Of a DNA stretch of 64,000 nucleotides, positions 46,591-58,330 are shown one piece after another. Source of the DNA: Euborellia annulipes (lineage: Eukaryota; Arthropoda; Insecta; Dermaptera; Anisolabididae). The stretch spans positions 62,001 to 126,000 of the forward strand of contig JAKCPI010005294.1 in NCBI GenBank assembly GCA_023213315.1. Direction: 5' to 3'. How positions within the stretch are numbered: the first letter of the stretch is position 1; each line of letters starts with the position of its first letter. The translations under genes were made by a program, and so were the position numbers. A model generated the notes under the pieces. That model searched no databases. It was not told the origin of the DNA and worked only from the letters and a program-made list of their open reading frames with translations.

Positions 46591-47526
46591 GGTAGCATTC
46601 CGATCTCGGCAGTGACTGCCCGGCAGCGACTGCCCGGCAGCGACCGCCCGGCAGCGACTGCTGTGCGGCGCTGCCAGAAGCATTCGGATAGCTGCGACCG
46701 CTGCCCGGCAGTAACCAAACAGCCTTTATAATTCTTCTCTAAATCATTATTAAAATAATGTTTTTATTATTTATTATTTCCTTAATATATGCTATAATTT
46801 ATATAAATGGTTTTTTTAAATTAAATTTTAATAATATTATTATCAATAAATGAAGAATTATAATACAAATATTTGAAAAGAATCGGATTTCATTAAAAAA
46901 AATTAACTAAATGTTCGTGGCTTTTCTTTGGATCGCGGCAGGTTCGTCAAAATAAATAATTTCAATGAAAATTGGACGAGCAACGAACACGAGCCGCGAA
47001 CTGCTCGCGAGCAGAGCAGAGCGCAGATGTGTACGTACCTTTAATATATAACTATGTCAAATTTAAATGAACGAAAGAGAGAACTCGTGAAGAGACTGAT
47101 TGAAGACGAAGAAGAGGAAGACGAAATAATGTTGCTATTACTTTCATCAAAGAGGAATGAAATTGATTCATTATTGATTCATATGCTCCCATATATTTTC
47201 CCGAAGAACAATATCCTTATAGAATTTTAGTTAAGAATCGTACAGCGCTGGATTTTTAGAAATTAAATCAACCAAAAACTTATCATTTTCTACAGTAAAT
47301 GTCGCAATCTTGGCAATTTGAAGCGAGCAGCGCTGCCGGGACTGCTCTCGGAGCGGCTGGGCAGCGCTGCTGAAATCGGGCAGCCGCTGCGCCCCCCGGC
47401 GGCGCTGCTGGGTCGCTTGAGTCGGAAGCTAATTCATAGAAATCCATTTGAGCGGTGCGACGCGGCCCAGCAGTCGCTGCCGGGCAGTCGCTGCTGGGCA
47501 GCCGCTGCCGAGATCGGAATGCTACC
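46591..47526. mobile_element. 936-bp DNA transposon flanked by TTAA, internally deleted
   Basis: The ends are GGTAGCATTCCGATCTCGG and its exact inverse, flanked by TTAA at 46587-46590 and 47527-47530. Subterminal arrays of GGCAGCGACTGCCC-type units (46605-46720; inverted at 47320-47515) are strongly GC-rich in an AT-rich genome. Inside, 47054-47230 is a short ORF. TTAA flanks point to piggyBac, but the ORF's start looks more like PIF/Harbinger, whose TWA duplications could be masked by the palindromic TTAA. Confidence 0.85.
47054..47230 (+). pseudogene. Transposase N-terminal remnant, 58 codons
   Basis: It begins MSNLNERKRELVKRLIEDEE, followed by an acidic EEEDEIMLLLLSSKRNE and ends KNNILIEF before a stop. 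An N-terminal acidic block followed by poly-Leu and basic residues resembles the start of Harbinger-type transposases as I recall them. All catalytic parts are missing. Its location inside matched terminal repeats supports an internally deleted transposon. A chance ORF cannot be excluded. Confidence 0.45.
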
Positions 47527-48095
47527 TTAAGAGTCCGCAAATTCGTCCACATTGCAATTTTAAATTAATTTAAAAAAAAATGACAATATGACTTTTTAAA
47601 ATAAATACAAGTTGTTTATAAATCTATTTGTGAAACAAATTCCATATTCAAATTAGTCGCTGACTGACTCTTTTAGAAGTTGAAAGCTAAGACGGATGGT
47701 AGGAAGAAGAAAAAAAAATAATCTCATCACTTGCGGTGGCGATCAACCGGCAAATTGGCGCAGATGCTGGATGCGGGATGCTGCAGGCATTCTCGAGTGC
47801 CAGATTACTTCATTAGATCTGTAAACAGGTGCTGTTTAACTGGCTAGGGGGCTAGCTAATTAGGTTTTTTTTCTTGTCTGTCGCCGTCATTTCTAAGACA
47901 CTTCGAGACCCCCCAACAAAGAGTTCACGCCTTCGGCGACAGTCGACAAACATTTTAACAAATTCACTCTATCTTAATAAACAATTGGACGAGGGGATGG
48001 GGGAGTGGGTGCATACTCTCTCTAATATTTATATTAACTTTTGTTTGACTGTCATATAGGGGAATTTTTCATTTTCGCATGGATGTGAAATTATT

Positions 48096-48121
48096 AAAAA
48101 AAAAAAAAAAAAAAAAAAAAA
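48096..48121. repeat. Poly(A) run, about 26
   Basis: A homopolymer of 26 A followed by CGGAAAGGCCCG. It may be the tail of an old retroposed element, but none was recognised upstream. Confidence 0.9.
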
Positions 48122-49779
48122 CGGAAAGGCCCGTTAGCATTGTAGCATTGAATGCATTTTTGTTAATGATATTAGAAATATTGTCAATAAAAATTCCACA
48201 GATTTACCAGTGAAAATATTAATAACACGGCTTTTGTATTTTGGCTTGTATGTCAACGGGGAGTGATTGTGTCCAATCAAGATTAATGAGGCAACTTTAA
48301 TAACTAGCTATGTATTGTTTGCGCTGTTACAACACAGACACAGCACACTGGCAGGCCCCGCATCCTTTATTAACTTTTTTGACACTTTTCGTGATTTTCT
48401 TGTGAATATTCCGCCTCGAGTCGCCTTCTCTCCCCCTCCAGAAACAAAGCTTCCCATTTAAATTTAGAATCATAACGAGCGTCAGCAGCCACTAATGGCA
48501 CTTTTTGCCACCAAAACTAATTTGTACAATTAACAATGTGAAATGTGTGACGTCATCGCACTTGCATTAGATTATAAATTAACATTCTTCTGAGTGATGA
48601 TTAATTACACTGTTTGAAATCAAAAATTCTTATTCAAAAAATTTATTATCTCGCTTGTGTAATTGAATTTCAATTTTATGGTGGCGTTTTGTTAATTATT
48701 TTTACAAAGTGGTAATAAAATATTACTATGGCAAGAATATAATGAAATAATAGATAATTCGCTTTTTCTTTCTATTCGGAAAAGTAAACAATTTTGTGAG
48801 TTTGATTTACTAAGAGGGCGCAAACACTTTGTCAATCAGGCAATAAAGAGTCTCTTTTGTTCGGAACAAGATTTAGTAAAATTAACTATATACTGTGGAC
48901 AATACCTGCGTATTGTTGCACGTGATTTATATTGTATAAGGAAGGGAAAAGAAAAGCCAAAGGCTCTAAACACGCAAAGCGCAAGCGAATCGCCGCCCAT
49001 GCACCTCGATGCACCCGCTTTAACCTACGCCACTGCATATCGCATCCCCCCACTAGAGTTAATTAAAGTAGAAAATATGAAAAATAATCTCGAAGCTTGA
49101 ATAAATTAAAGCGATCAAAAAATACGATAGAATTACATTAGAGTCAATCAAAACTTGATATCATAGGAACTAAGAACGAGAAACGCGAGGGTTAAAAAAA
49201 TGTTTATTTATAACACTCGTTTTTTTTTCTAATCGAATAAAAAAGGGGTTGAAATTAATTTTAAATTTAATAATAATGAAGTGTTTATTGCTTTAATGGG
49301 AAATATAAAAGCGTAATTTTTTATTCAGGTCGAGATCTCAGGATGAGAATACCTGATAAATAATAAAAATAATTTTTAAATATTAGTAATAAAAAAATGA
49401 GTTAAAAAATTTTAAAAACTTACCAAATCCCGAATTGAACATTAAATATTCTAATTAATAATAATCAAAGAACTTGAAAATTCGATATATTCAACTTCCC
49501 TTTGATAAAATCATCAGCTTCTTATTGTAAAAAATAATAACAAAAATTCAAACTTATCTTTTCCATCGCGTTAAGAAAGTTATCTAATTTATAATAATTA
49601 AAGCTCCGTTTAGAAAACTTTTTTTCGGCTTATTAAAAAATTATTTTATAATGAATTCCATTTTTCTAGAATGAGTTAAAATTATAATCGATATTTAATA
49701 CTTTAAATGATAAAAGAGTGCGATTAAAAAAAAAGTCAAGAGGATAAAAACAAATTAATTTCGATTGTTAAATTTATTT

Positions 49780-50060
49780 TCAAGGTCAATATGAATGATG
49801 ATTTACCATATTGCATCCCATCTGTAATGACCAGCCCCATGTCGAGAGCGATTAAGAGGCGGAAAAATGGATATTTCTCACTCGGATTGGCGCTGTCAAT
49901 TAATGGCCTATAATTATAATTAAATCACCTATTCGTACAAATACCTTTGAAACAAAGCCTGGAATAATGGCTTGAGCGCTTGTCTTTGCTCAATTACATT
50001 TGCTTTTATTTCCATTAAAAACAGCTCGAGTTTTTGCGGTCTATCCTCGAGTAATATAAT
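49780..50060. promoter_or_regulatory. Candidate conserved non-coding stretch
   Basis: No repeats or ORFs. Well-mixed composition with several homeodomain-type TAATTA/ATTAAT words and a CAATTA-rich segment. Chosen only because it stands out from the simple AT-rich intron. Confidence 0.2.
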
Positions 50061-50530
50061 CGAATTAACGTTGGCGCGAGTCTAACTCGATCAGCATCTG
50101 TGCAAAATTTCCAGGCATAAAACAGTAGCCTTTATTTGTTAATTTGGAGTTAATGAAAGCACTTCCAGCAAAGCGGCACAATTTGGACAGGATTGTGTTC
50201 CGGTAGCAGCCACACACACATTCCCTCCCCATTTCTCTCGCTCGCCCTCGCTCTCGTCCCACCCCCGGTTCGTTGCTCCATGTAATGTGTAATGTCCCTA
50301 TTTTTCCGACTCGCTCGGACAGCTCACTACATTTCACTACAGCTCGGTTAAGGGTTGACTGATTTCTTCAATCCAACACGTTTAATTGTGTCGGTTTCGG
50401 GGGTGAATTTACAGCCCTTGTCTATTTTACGCGGAAATTTCGCGCCCTTAGATATTTCAAAAGCGGTGCACTGGTTTATCACTGTCTTTGAAGTGTTGTT
50501 GCAATTTTTTAATTGATTCATGGGTCTTTG

Positions 50531-50567
<37 letters not shown>
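50531..50567. repeat. Poly(A) run, 37
   Basis: The longest homopolymer in the window; no element body was recognised beside it. Confidence 0.95.
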
Positions 50568-50568
<1 letters not shown>

Positions 50569-51349
50569 GGCAATCCCGATCGATCAATCAACTCAGAGGC
50601 GAATTAGCCAAGGAAGTGAATGCAGTCACCCGACAGACGCATTCAAAAATATTGGATTTCAATTCTAAGCTCATTTCTCTTGGCGGAGTTGAGTGACCGG
50701 GAGAACGCATTTGTCAAACAATTGACAGCCGAAAAGCGGGCCTTATAAAAAAAGCAACCCCCGTCTCCACCCGACGGCTGCAAAAAAGTTAATTCTACTC
50801 CCCTTGCACATCCCTGAAAGTGCAGTGTCACCCGCAGGCTGCGGATGCATCGATGCATCGCACCCTCAGGTGGCCCCGAAAGACGCGCCGCCGCGCGCAC
50901 CTCGTCGCCGCTAATTAATCATTCTTATTTCATTTTATCCCTTCACAAAAAAACCATTAGTCATCACTTAGGCCAAGAAATAAATACTCCTCTTAAAAAA
51001 AAGAGAGACTCAACGCGAAATGATGAGACTTCATTTTAATACGTTAATTATTTGTTTAACTCGGGGAAAAATCCTTTTATCATTGTTAATACAATATATA
51101 AACAAACTCAAGATATTAATTTTTCTTTGAAAGCATTCAAAAAAAAAAGATCTACATTTTCAGCGGTATCGGAAATCATGTTAACATCTTTTATTCTAGG
51201 CGCAAACAAATAAATAAAAAAATTCACCAAAGAATCTGAGTAGCAGATGTTTAGAGATTAATAAATAAATTTTAGTTATAACAAACGACTTAAATATCCT
51301 GATTTTTTTACTTTTTTCAATTATATTTGTGCTAGGGGTCTCGTCTCAT

Positions 51350-51440
51350 ACGACAAAAATTTATTTCATTTGAATTGGCTTGTGATTCATTGGAATAAAT
51401 ACGGACCAAATCTAAATAAATTTTTTTTTTTTTTTTTTGA
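51350..51440 (+). mobile_element. SINE body fragment
   Basis: CGACAAAAATTTATTTCATT, TGAATTGGCTTGTGATTCAT, GGACCAAATCTAAATAAA and then a T-run, matching the body of the SINE family at 23887. The tRNA-like head is missing. Confidence 0.55.
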
Positions 51441-52120
51441 GCCTCATTAATCCGTACTATTCAATATAAATTAAATTTCCCAAGTTTTTTAAAATTGTTT
51501 CTAGCCTTTTGTACACAACAATAAATTTTCAAATAAGTTTGGAAACAATTTGGACTTTAATTAAATGTGAGATTTGAATTTATGGTGAGTCAAATCCCCG
51601 GGAATCGAATCCGGGATCTCCAGCCTATCCCGGGCATGGGTTTGATTTCGAGTCAATCAATACAAATCTCACACTTTTAAATTACAAATTCTAAGTCTAT
51701 TCAAAATTTATAATTTTCAATATTCAACAATTTTACTTTTCTTAAAAATGCTCTAAAAAAATTTAAAAGCGATATAAAAAAATTCATTTTTTTCTTTTAC
51801 AATTAATACATAAATTTGTATTTATGTATGATCCGGTATAAATGTTTATATAAAAAATAAATAAAGCACATATTCTTATCATTTGATAAAAAATTATTAG
51901 TTTGAAAAAGTCTTTTCGAACGGGATGGTAAACATTAATAAAAATTGTTTATCAGCAAGCAAAAGGAAATAAAAAAGCCAAAGATAAATAATTCTGTATT
52001 TTATGTAACAATACTCTATTATAAATCAGCATTATAATTTAAAATTTATTTGTTTCTTTGCTTTGAATTTCTTTAGGATTGAATTTGATTCGGAAATTTA
52101 TTTAATAATTAGTTGCATAC

Positions 52121-52426
52121 CAGCGGCGTAACTAGCCTTTGAGGTCGGGGGGGCAAAGCTTTTTTTGTAGGCTATACGAATCTCATTTGACCTTTTTTTA
52201 GTATTCTAATCTCGTTCGAGCTTTTTTTTTGTAACTTTTCCGTGATATAAAATAAATTTATTATGAAATTTCAAAAAAAAACCCGGAGATTTAGGCAAAA
52301 AGCCGTAAAGCCGGATGTGCTATAGCGCCTATGTTGGTATCGAGGGGCGCCAAAGGCTTGATTCTCTTGGGGCGGGGGTGGGGGGGGGGGGCGAGCGCCC
52401 CCTTCCCTCTCTTGGATCCGCTATTG
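52121..52426. mobile_element. hAT-type MITE, 306 bp, same family as 35635-35917
   Basis: The ends are CAGCGGCGTAACTAGCC and, reversed, CAATAGCGGATCCAAG. TGCATAC flanks both sides (52114-52120 and 52427-52433; 8 bases with one mismatch). The interior shares the order of blocks with 35635-35917, including AAAAAGCCGTAAAGCCGGAT, with a 20-base extra segment. Confidence 0.8.
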
Positions 52427-53589
52427 TGCATACATCTCTGATCATATAATTTTTTTTTTGAGTACAATTAAAGCACACTCACAAAACATTTTGGGCTTTT
52501 TTAAAATATTTTATTCAATAAATTAATATGGAGTAACTTTTTCCATAAATTCAGTAAGTATAAAAATTCAATTTAAAACATTTTAAAGATTTTTATTTGT
52601 AGAATTTTAAGGCTTGAAATGACATATTTCTCAGAAAATTCCAGTAAAACCTAGGGTGGTTGGTTTTTTCATTTCCTTCGATGATATGAGTCATATTTTG
52701 ACGCGATCAGCGAAAAGCCGCGTCAAGAGGCCGACTCGAATTTGAATGACAAATACGCGCAGCGCCATGGGGTGGGTAGGAAAAAAAAAGTAAAAAACAC
52801 CCGCCGCCACTTGGCAAACGCCAATATTGGCGAAAAGTTAAAATTTTTACTTGCCCCATCAAAGATATATTTATTCTAGCAAACTGTCAGAAACAAGCAT
52901 TTTAATGGCGGTCCTCAGCCTGCTTTTAGATTCAAGCAAGGCGATAAATTTGGAATTTGCAAGGCCCGTCTGTAACACCGTCTTCGACCTCGAGGGATGC
53001 GATCGGAGATGGGGAGTGGCTAAGGGGTGGCGCAGGGGGAGAAGATATTACACAAAAATCATCTCGATGGTCCAGCGCTATCCTAAAATAATATCACCAT
53101 CGATAATAATATTAAATATTATATCGATAAACTCTGATTAAATTAAATGAAAATCAATCAATCTTCTCTGTTATCTTAACCAACGCTTATATTTACAATA
53201 AAATCACTGAATTGATTAGAATTTGAACTTTCAAAATATAAAAACAAAATATTGGAAAGAAATTAGAAATAATATTAAAATTTTGTATGTTTATTTAGAG
53301 GACTTGTTTATTAAAACTTTTGTGGTTTGTACTATTATTAATATTATGCGAGTTTTTAATTATAGTTCCCATTTTGTATTAATTAATTATTAAATAAAAT
53401 TACCTATTAAAAAGACACAGGCCTAGACATTACTCACCTCGATTGCACCTTGACCTATGAAAATAGCAAAAAATTTAATATCAAGTCAAAACTCATTTAT
53501 CATCTGATTTTATTAAATAGAATACGTGGTAAAATTTAATGCAATCTATGTATAGCCATAGAGACTTAACCCTCTCGCACTAGAATTGT

Positions 53590-53627
53590 TCACTGAAGAA
53601 GGGTGAATACATTTTACCCGAAACGCC
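53590..53627 (+). ncRNA. CTGAAGA...CGAAACG hairpin motif, copy 8
   Basis: CTGAAGAAGGGTGAATACAT, then TTTACCCGAAACGCCTCG. Stem GGGT/ACCC, extended by one or two pairs into the loop. Confidence 0.6.
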
Positions 53628-53719
53628 TCGACATTCAACGGGAATCGAGAGATTTTCATTTTTGGCTGCCTGCATTTCTATTTCCCCCTCAGTATATTCC
53701 AACCATTAAATATCATCGT

Positions 53720-53760
53720 ACAACGTTTCGACTACTTATTCTGCAGTCGTTCTCAAGTAC
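53720..53760 (-). ncRNA. TTGAGAA...CGAAACG hairpin motif, copy 9 (degenerate)
   Basis: Minus strand: TTGAGAACGACTGCAGAATA, then AGTAGTCGAAACGTTGTACG. The GAAACGTTGT side is intact, the CTGAAGA side has mutated. It lies about 95 bases from copy 8 in opposite orientation, a third head-to-head pair. Confidence 0.45.
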
Positions 53761-54654
53761 TGTGCACTTGCTCCGATTCAAGTGAGCTAAGCAGCGTAAA
53801 CAATCATTCCCATGAAGCTAGACACCATCATCAAAGCAAGTGTTTACAAAAAAGCATGATTGTTACAATAAGTTTTTATTTATACGACTTTTTCGTTAAT
53901 TAGAAATTTATTTGTTTTTTTGCAAAGTTTGGTGATTAATTTTAAAAATTTTGAAGGAAATTCATGACATTTAAAAAACTAAAGAAATTTTTTTTACTAA
54001 ATGGTCATTTTATTTATTTATTTATTTTCTCTTTGAGATGATCTCATAGACATTTCATCAGAGCTAATTATTATTTAAAATATATTCAAATTACAGTTAC
54101 ATTTCTGAGCCCATTGCCTTGTTTAACTATATTAAATTGAATGGCTACCTGATTGGGAGTAATTTAATCCAGATTTTTATTGCCCTCCACTTTAAAGATT
54201 GTTTTTCTACATGGGCTAGCCTGATTATCTTTTAGATTGGAGTTTTATAATTTGCATCATTTCATTTATCGATAAAATTGTACATTATTTAAGTCATTAA
54301 AAAATTGTTTTGGATGTAGAGGATTTGTAAAACAGATATTTGTGCGTTCCATTAATGCTTCTAAGATGTTTTTTTTTTTTTTTTGTTATGATATTATTCT
54401 TCTTAATAACTGACTTGATACAGTTTTATTTTAGTCAAAAGGAATTTTTATCAAGAAAAAAAAAATCTTCACTTGTGGGAAAAAATACGCATAAACATTT
54501 ATATCAAAGAATCTATTCCTTATTAATTAATAAAAGATTTTTTTCTGTATCCTTCGGTGAGACAGAGGCAGGGCCGTAACAACCCCCCCCCCCCCAAAAA
54601 AAAAAAAACAAAATCCCAAAAAATGAAGTATAGTATAATCAAAAGGATTTACCG

Positions 54655-54800
54655 TTGGCACTAGTTGAAATATTCTTAAATTTAATTACATTTTCATCTA
54701 ATTATAGATACATAAATAATACTATTAGTATATAACCTAGTGTTATTTATTTATCTATAATTGTTTAATTAAAAAATGAAATATAGTGTTAAATTGTAAA
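54655..54800 (-). repeat. Foldback repeat related to 11140-11610
   Basis: GTTGGCACTAGTTGAAATAT, then TTAAATTTAATTACATTTTC, is the inverse of 11530-11590. AATTATAGATACATAAATAA and TTATTTATTTATCTATAATT make inverted arms within it. The hairpin motif present in the other copy is missing. Confidence 0.6.
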
Positions 54801-55964
54801 CTCTTAGAAATGATTTTATATTCTTTAAAATGAGTTCATTTGTTGGGAGGGGGTAATCACCCGGTTGGTCCGAATTCCCCCTCCCGAAAAATCTTCTCGC
54901 TTGGGCAATGCTGAGAGAAGTCGCCCCTGATTAGTAGGCAACCGAAAGCACAAATTAAAATCAAAACTTCGACCCGAATCAAATATCAACGTCGTGATAA
55001 ATTAGGTCTTTTTACTTTTTTAAGTATAATTTATCGCTTATTTATTTTTTTTTTCTAAAATGTTATTTATCGATGAGTGTTCGCTTCTTGAGAGGAAATT
55101 CATTATGAGTCATTTGACACATAATAAAATGCAAGGTGTGAAAGTCAAGAAGTAAGATTTGTCTAAAAGATAATTTTTGCCATCGCCATAGAGCGAAGCT
55201 AATGAATTTCTGATTGAGTTGTCTCGGAGCGACGCTCGCTGCTTTTCCATTTCGAGAACGATTTTGATAATCCTTTCGGGATCTCTGGCTGGTCATTTAA
55301 GCAAACAACGAGCTTGGGGGCCGGAGGTCGAGGCCGGGGCGGGTCTGCTGTCAGCAGCCTGTAGATTTTCAGCCCCGAGCTCTCGACTCACACAATTCCT
55401 CTCAAGAATCTTAATTGTTTTACACACACCAGCACACGTGCGTGCACTGACAATCCTGTGAGCCCATTAGAGATACAAAGATACCAGATACCTCTACACC
55501 CTATGATACCTCTCAAAACGAAATTCTCATTACCTTTTCTGAATTCAGACGTAGAGAAAAACACATTCTACCTTTTCTTAACGATTTATTACTTCCATTA
55601 AATTGACATTTAAATAAATACTCATTTTTTGTTTTAATTTATGAACTTTTTTCAATTTAACTAAAGATTCATTAATTAAATACAAGGAACATTACCAGTT
55701 CTCTGTATATTAATGTTTCTATTATCCATCATGATTCATTTGTTTATTTTTACTACTCTATGTTTATTTACTCTCTTGTTTATATGCCGTTATTTAAAAA
55801 TAAACTCATATGACCAGCGTATAGCGGGCAGATAAATTAGATAATTAAAAGTACTTATTTATTACTTTTTTAATATTCAATCTAATGAAATTAAATAGCA
55901 AATAAAATTCTCTTGGGATCCAAAATTAGAAATAAAAAACTCCGAGTTCGTCTTTTTTTTGCAA

Positions 55965-56025
55965 ATTTTGGTAGAGGCATAATTTCATAATTTCAATTGA
56001 AAAGTTTCGGGTTCGGTTCCCGGAT
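55965..56025 (+). repeat. tRNA-like A/B box pair (SINE relic)
   Basis: TGGTAGAGGCATAATTTCAT (A-box type) and TCGGGTTCGGTTCCCGGATG (B-box type). The spacing is right but the acceptor stem does not pair, so it is more likely a SINE head than a tRNA gene. Confidence 0.45.
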
Positions 56026-56446
56026 GTTTATCTTTTTTCGAAGATGAACACAAACATGCAATCCGATATTATTATTGTAAAAATCATCCAAATTCTTTCG
56101 GTCGATAAAAACTTGAATTTTTAATATTTGAGCATGGAAAGCTTTTTTTCCGTAATGTTTTTTAGAATTAAATGGAACGTATTCTGTTATCTTATTAAAT
56201 TATAAATATTACACGTACATTTGCATTTCTTTCGCCTTGATTTCATAATACAACATGATACGATCTCGAGTCTAGTTTTTTCATTCTTAAATTGTCAAAA
56301 ACTATAAATATAATTGTATGGTTGGTTCGAATTTAGCGCACGCGGATTGTAAACACACGCGAGCAGCAAATCCCAGGCCGAATGGGTTTTCGAGAGAGAA
56401 TATCGGTGCATCAAACAAGAAGAAGCCAACTCATCCTAGCCCCCAA

Positions 56447-56472
56447 AGAGAGAGAGAGAGAGAGAGAGAGAG
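56447..56472. repeat. (AG)n microsatellite
   Basis: 26 bases of AG dinucleotide. The overlapping 66-codon ORF with an Arg-Glu repeat is an artefact of it. Confidence 0.95.
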
Positions 56473-56769
56473 GCGGGGAGGAGAAAGGCCACTTAATATA
56501 GTTTCAGATCACATTTAAAGATATTGGTACAGAGGCTACCGAAAAGAATTTCATTTCGTGACTGGAAGAAAGAAATCGCCTCCCCTTAAAATCTCTGAGC
56601 TTCTAAAAAATTATTTCAAACTTGTAAATCAGCAATCGATCTAATAATATTAATGTTATTAATGCAAAATGTAAACACAGAACGTATTGGAGGGGAGAGG
56701 ATATATAACTACATTTGATGTCTGTGTTTGATGGAGGGTTGGATGGGAGTTAGAGAAAGCCAAATCGAC

Positions 56770-56774
<5 letters not shown>

Positions 56775-56800
<26 letters not shown>
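56775..56800. repeat. (CA)n microsatellite
   Basis: About 26 bases of CA repeat. Confidence 0.95.
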
Positions 56801-56963
56801 GATATACAAACATAAGGTGTGTGCATAATACAATAACTGTTGTTAGTATTTACTTTTGTGATTGGGTATGTACCCCTTTGCTGACATTAAGTGCCGTAAC
56901 TACAATATTCGAAGATTCATGAATATCGCTACTAATTATAAATAAATAATATTAGTCATAACC

Positions 56964-57390
56964 AGAGCTGTTGCAAGTACTTTTTAAAAGTACTTAAGTA
57001 ATAAGTAACCAGTACTTAGAATTTTTTTTTACTTCCAGTACTAAGTACTTGTAAAAAATTCGTTTAAAAATTCGTCATAGACATTTATAAAAGTAAATCT
57101 CAATTAACTTTAACTATCGTCTAAATTTTGTTAATAGAGATTAAATGTTTAAGAAAATTATAGGTACTGGAAATAAAGAGTACCGGTACTAGAAGTAATA
57201 TAAGTACTTTAAGTACTTTTTAAAATACTAAGTAGTTTTTTTGGAATCCAGTACCAGTATTTGTTTTAAAAAGTTCTGAAAATTTCAGTACCAGTACATC
57301 AAATTTAAAAGTATTTTAAGTAAAGTACTGGAAGTAGTTAAATTTACTTAGTTTTTTAAGGTACTAAAAGTACTGAGAACCCGAGCTCTG
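56964..57390. mobile_element. hAT-type MITE, 427 bp, perfect 8-bp target duplication
   Basis: GTCATAAC flanks it at 56956-56963 and 57391-57398. The ends are CAGAGCTGTTGCAAGTACTT and, reversed, CAGAGCTCGGGTTCTCAGTA. The interior is dominated by AAGTACTT, AGTACTGG and similar words, at least 15 AGTAC or GTACT occurrences in both orientations, typical of transposase-binding subterminal repeats. No ORF. Confidence 0.9.
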
Positions 57391-58083
57391 GTCATAACTC
57401 TAATATTAAACAATTTAACGGGCAATCATCATTTTACCTCGTCTTTAACTCACTGCTCTAATCCGCCCGGCTAATCAAGCCAAGTTGTTTTTATAATGAT
57501 GTTATATTAAAAAATGAAATTTCTCGAATTATTTCAAAATTATAAGATTAGCCCTCTTTATATTAAAATTAATAAAAATTGAAAGGGTTGCTGTTAATAA
57601 AATATTCGGATTACCAAACAACAAGGAGAATTTTTTGAATAAAAACAGGTTTCTTTTACATACGGTATTTTAAAAACGTATAATTATACTATTATATGAA
57701 TTTAATTTTATAGTATGTATACATAATCTATTTAAAAAAGATATCAGCTATTTCTTTTATATATACATTCTCTGTGAAATTATATTAAAAAAAAAAACTT
57801 GTTTCAAATAGTGTAGTTGGAGAATAATTTTCAACGTTATAATTTTATAGCGATTGGGGGACAAAAGAGGAATTAGCCATTTATTGAGAAATAATGATAA
57901 TTTAAAAAATAACACTTTTAACATCGTTGCAATCGCCTCGGTTTTTTCTTTCGCCATTTCATTCTATTCTTGGAGGGAATAAAAAAATAATTTCTTTTTC
58001 CTGCCCCCCTCCATATGAGAAGGCCTAAACATGGACTAGATATTTTGGATTCAACTCATTTATAATTTTTATTTTACTCTTTT

Positions 58084-58330
58084 TACTTTCTCGTATACGA
58101 AAAGAAAGTATTGTAATCATAAAAAAATTCGACATCGAGATTTTGATGATTTTAGTCATTTTTGGAATTGTCTATGTGTGTGTATGTGTGTGGACACGAT
58201 TTCTTAGAAACGCTAGAAGCCAGATCGATGAAATTCGGTATCTACGTCTTACACTATTTGTATCAACTTTTGGAATAAATACGTCAACCGGAAGTAATGC
58301 TTTATCTGTTTTTTCCAAAATTTGTAATTT
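58084..58330 (+). repeat. Family A-related repeat, divergent subfamily
   Basis: TACTTTCTCGTATACGAAAA, then GAAAGTATTGTAATCATAAA and TTCGACATCGAGATTTTGAT match the family start. The sequence after the TG tract (GAAACGCTAGAAGCCAGATC, AACCGGAAGTAATGC) is unlike the other copies. It looks like a second subfamily with the same 5' end. Confidence 0.65.

Noticed and set aside
54571..54928. Possible hAT MITE starting CAGGGCCGTAAC and ending GTCGCCCCTG
   Set aside because: Ends pair poorly and no target duplication was found.
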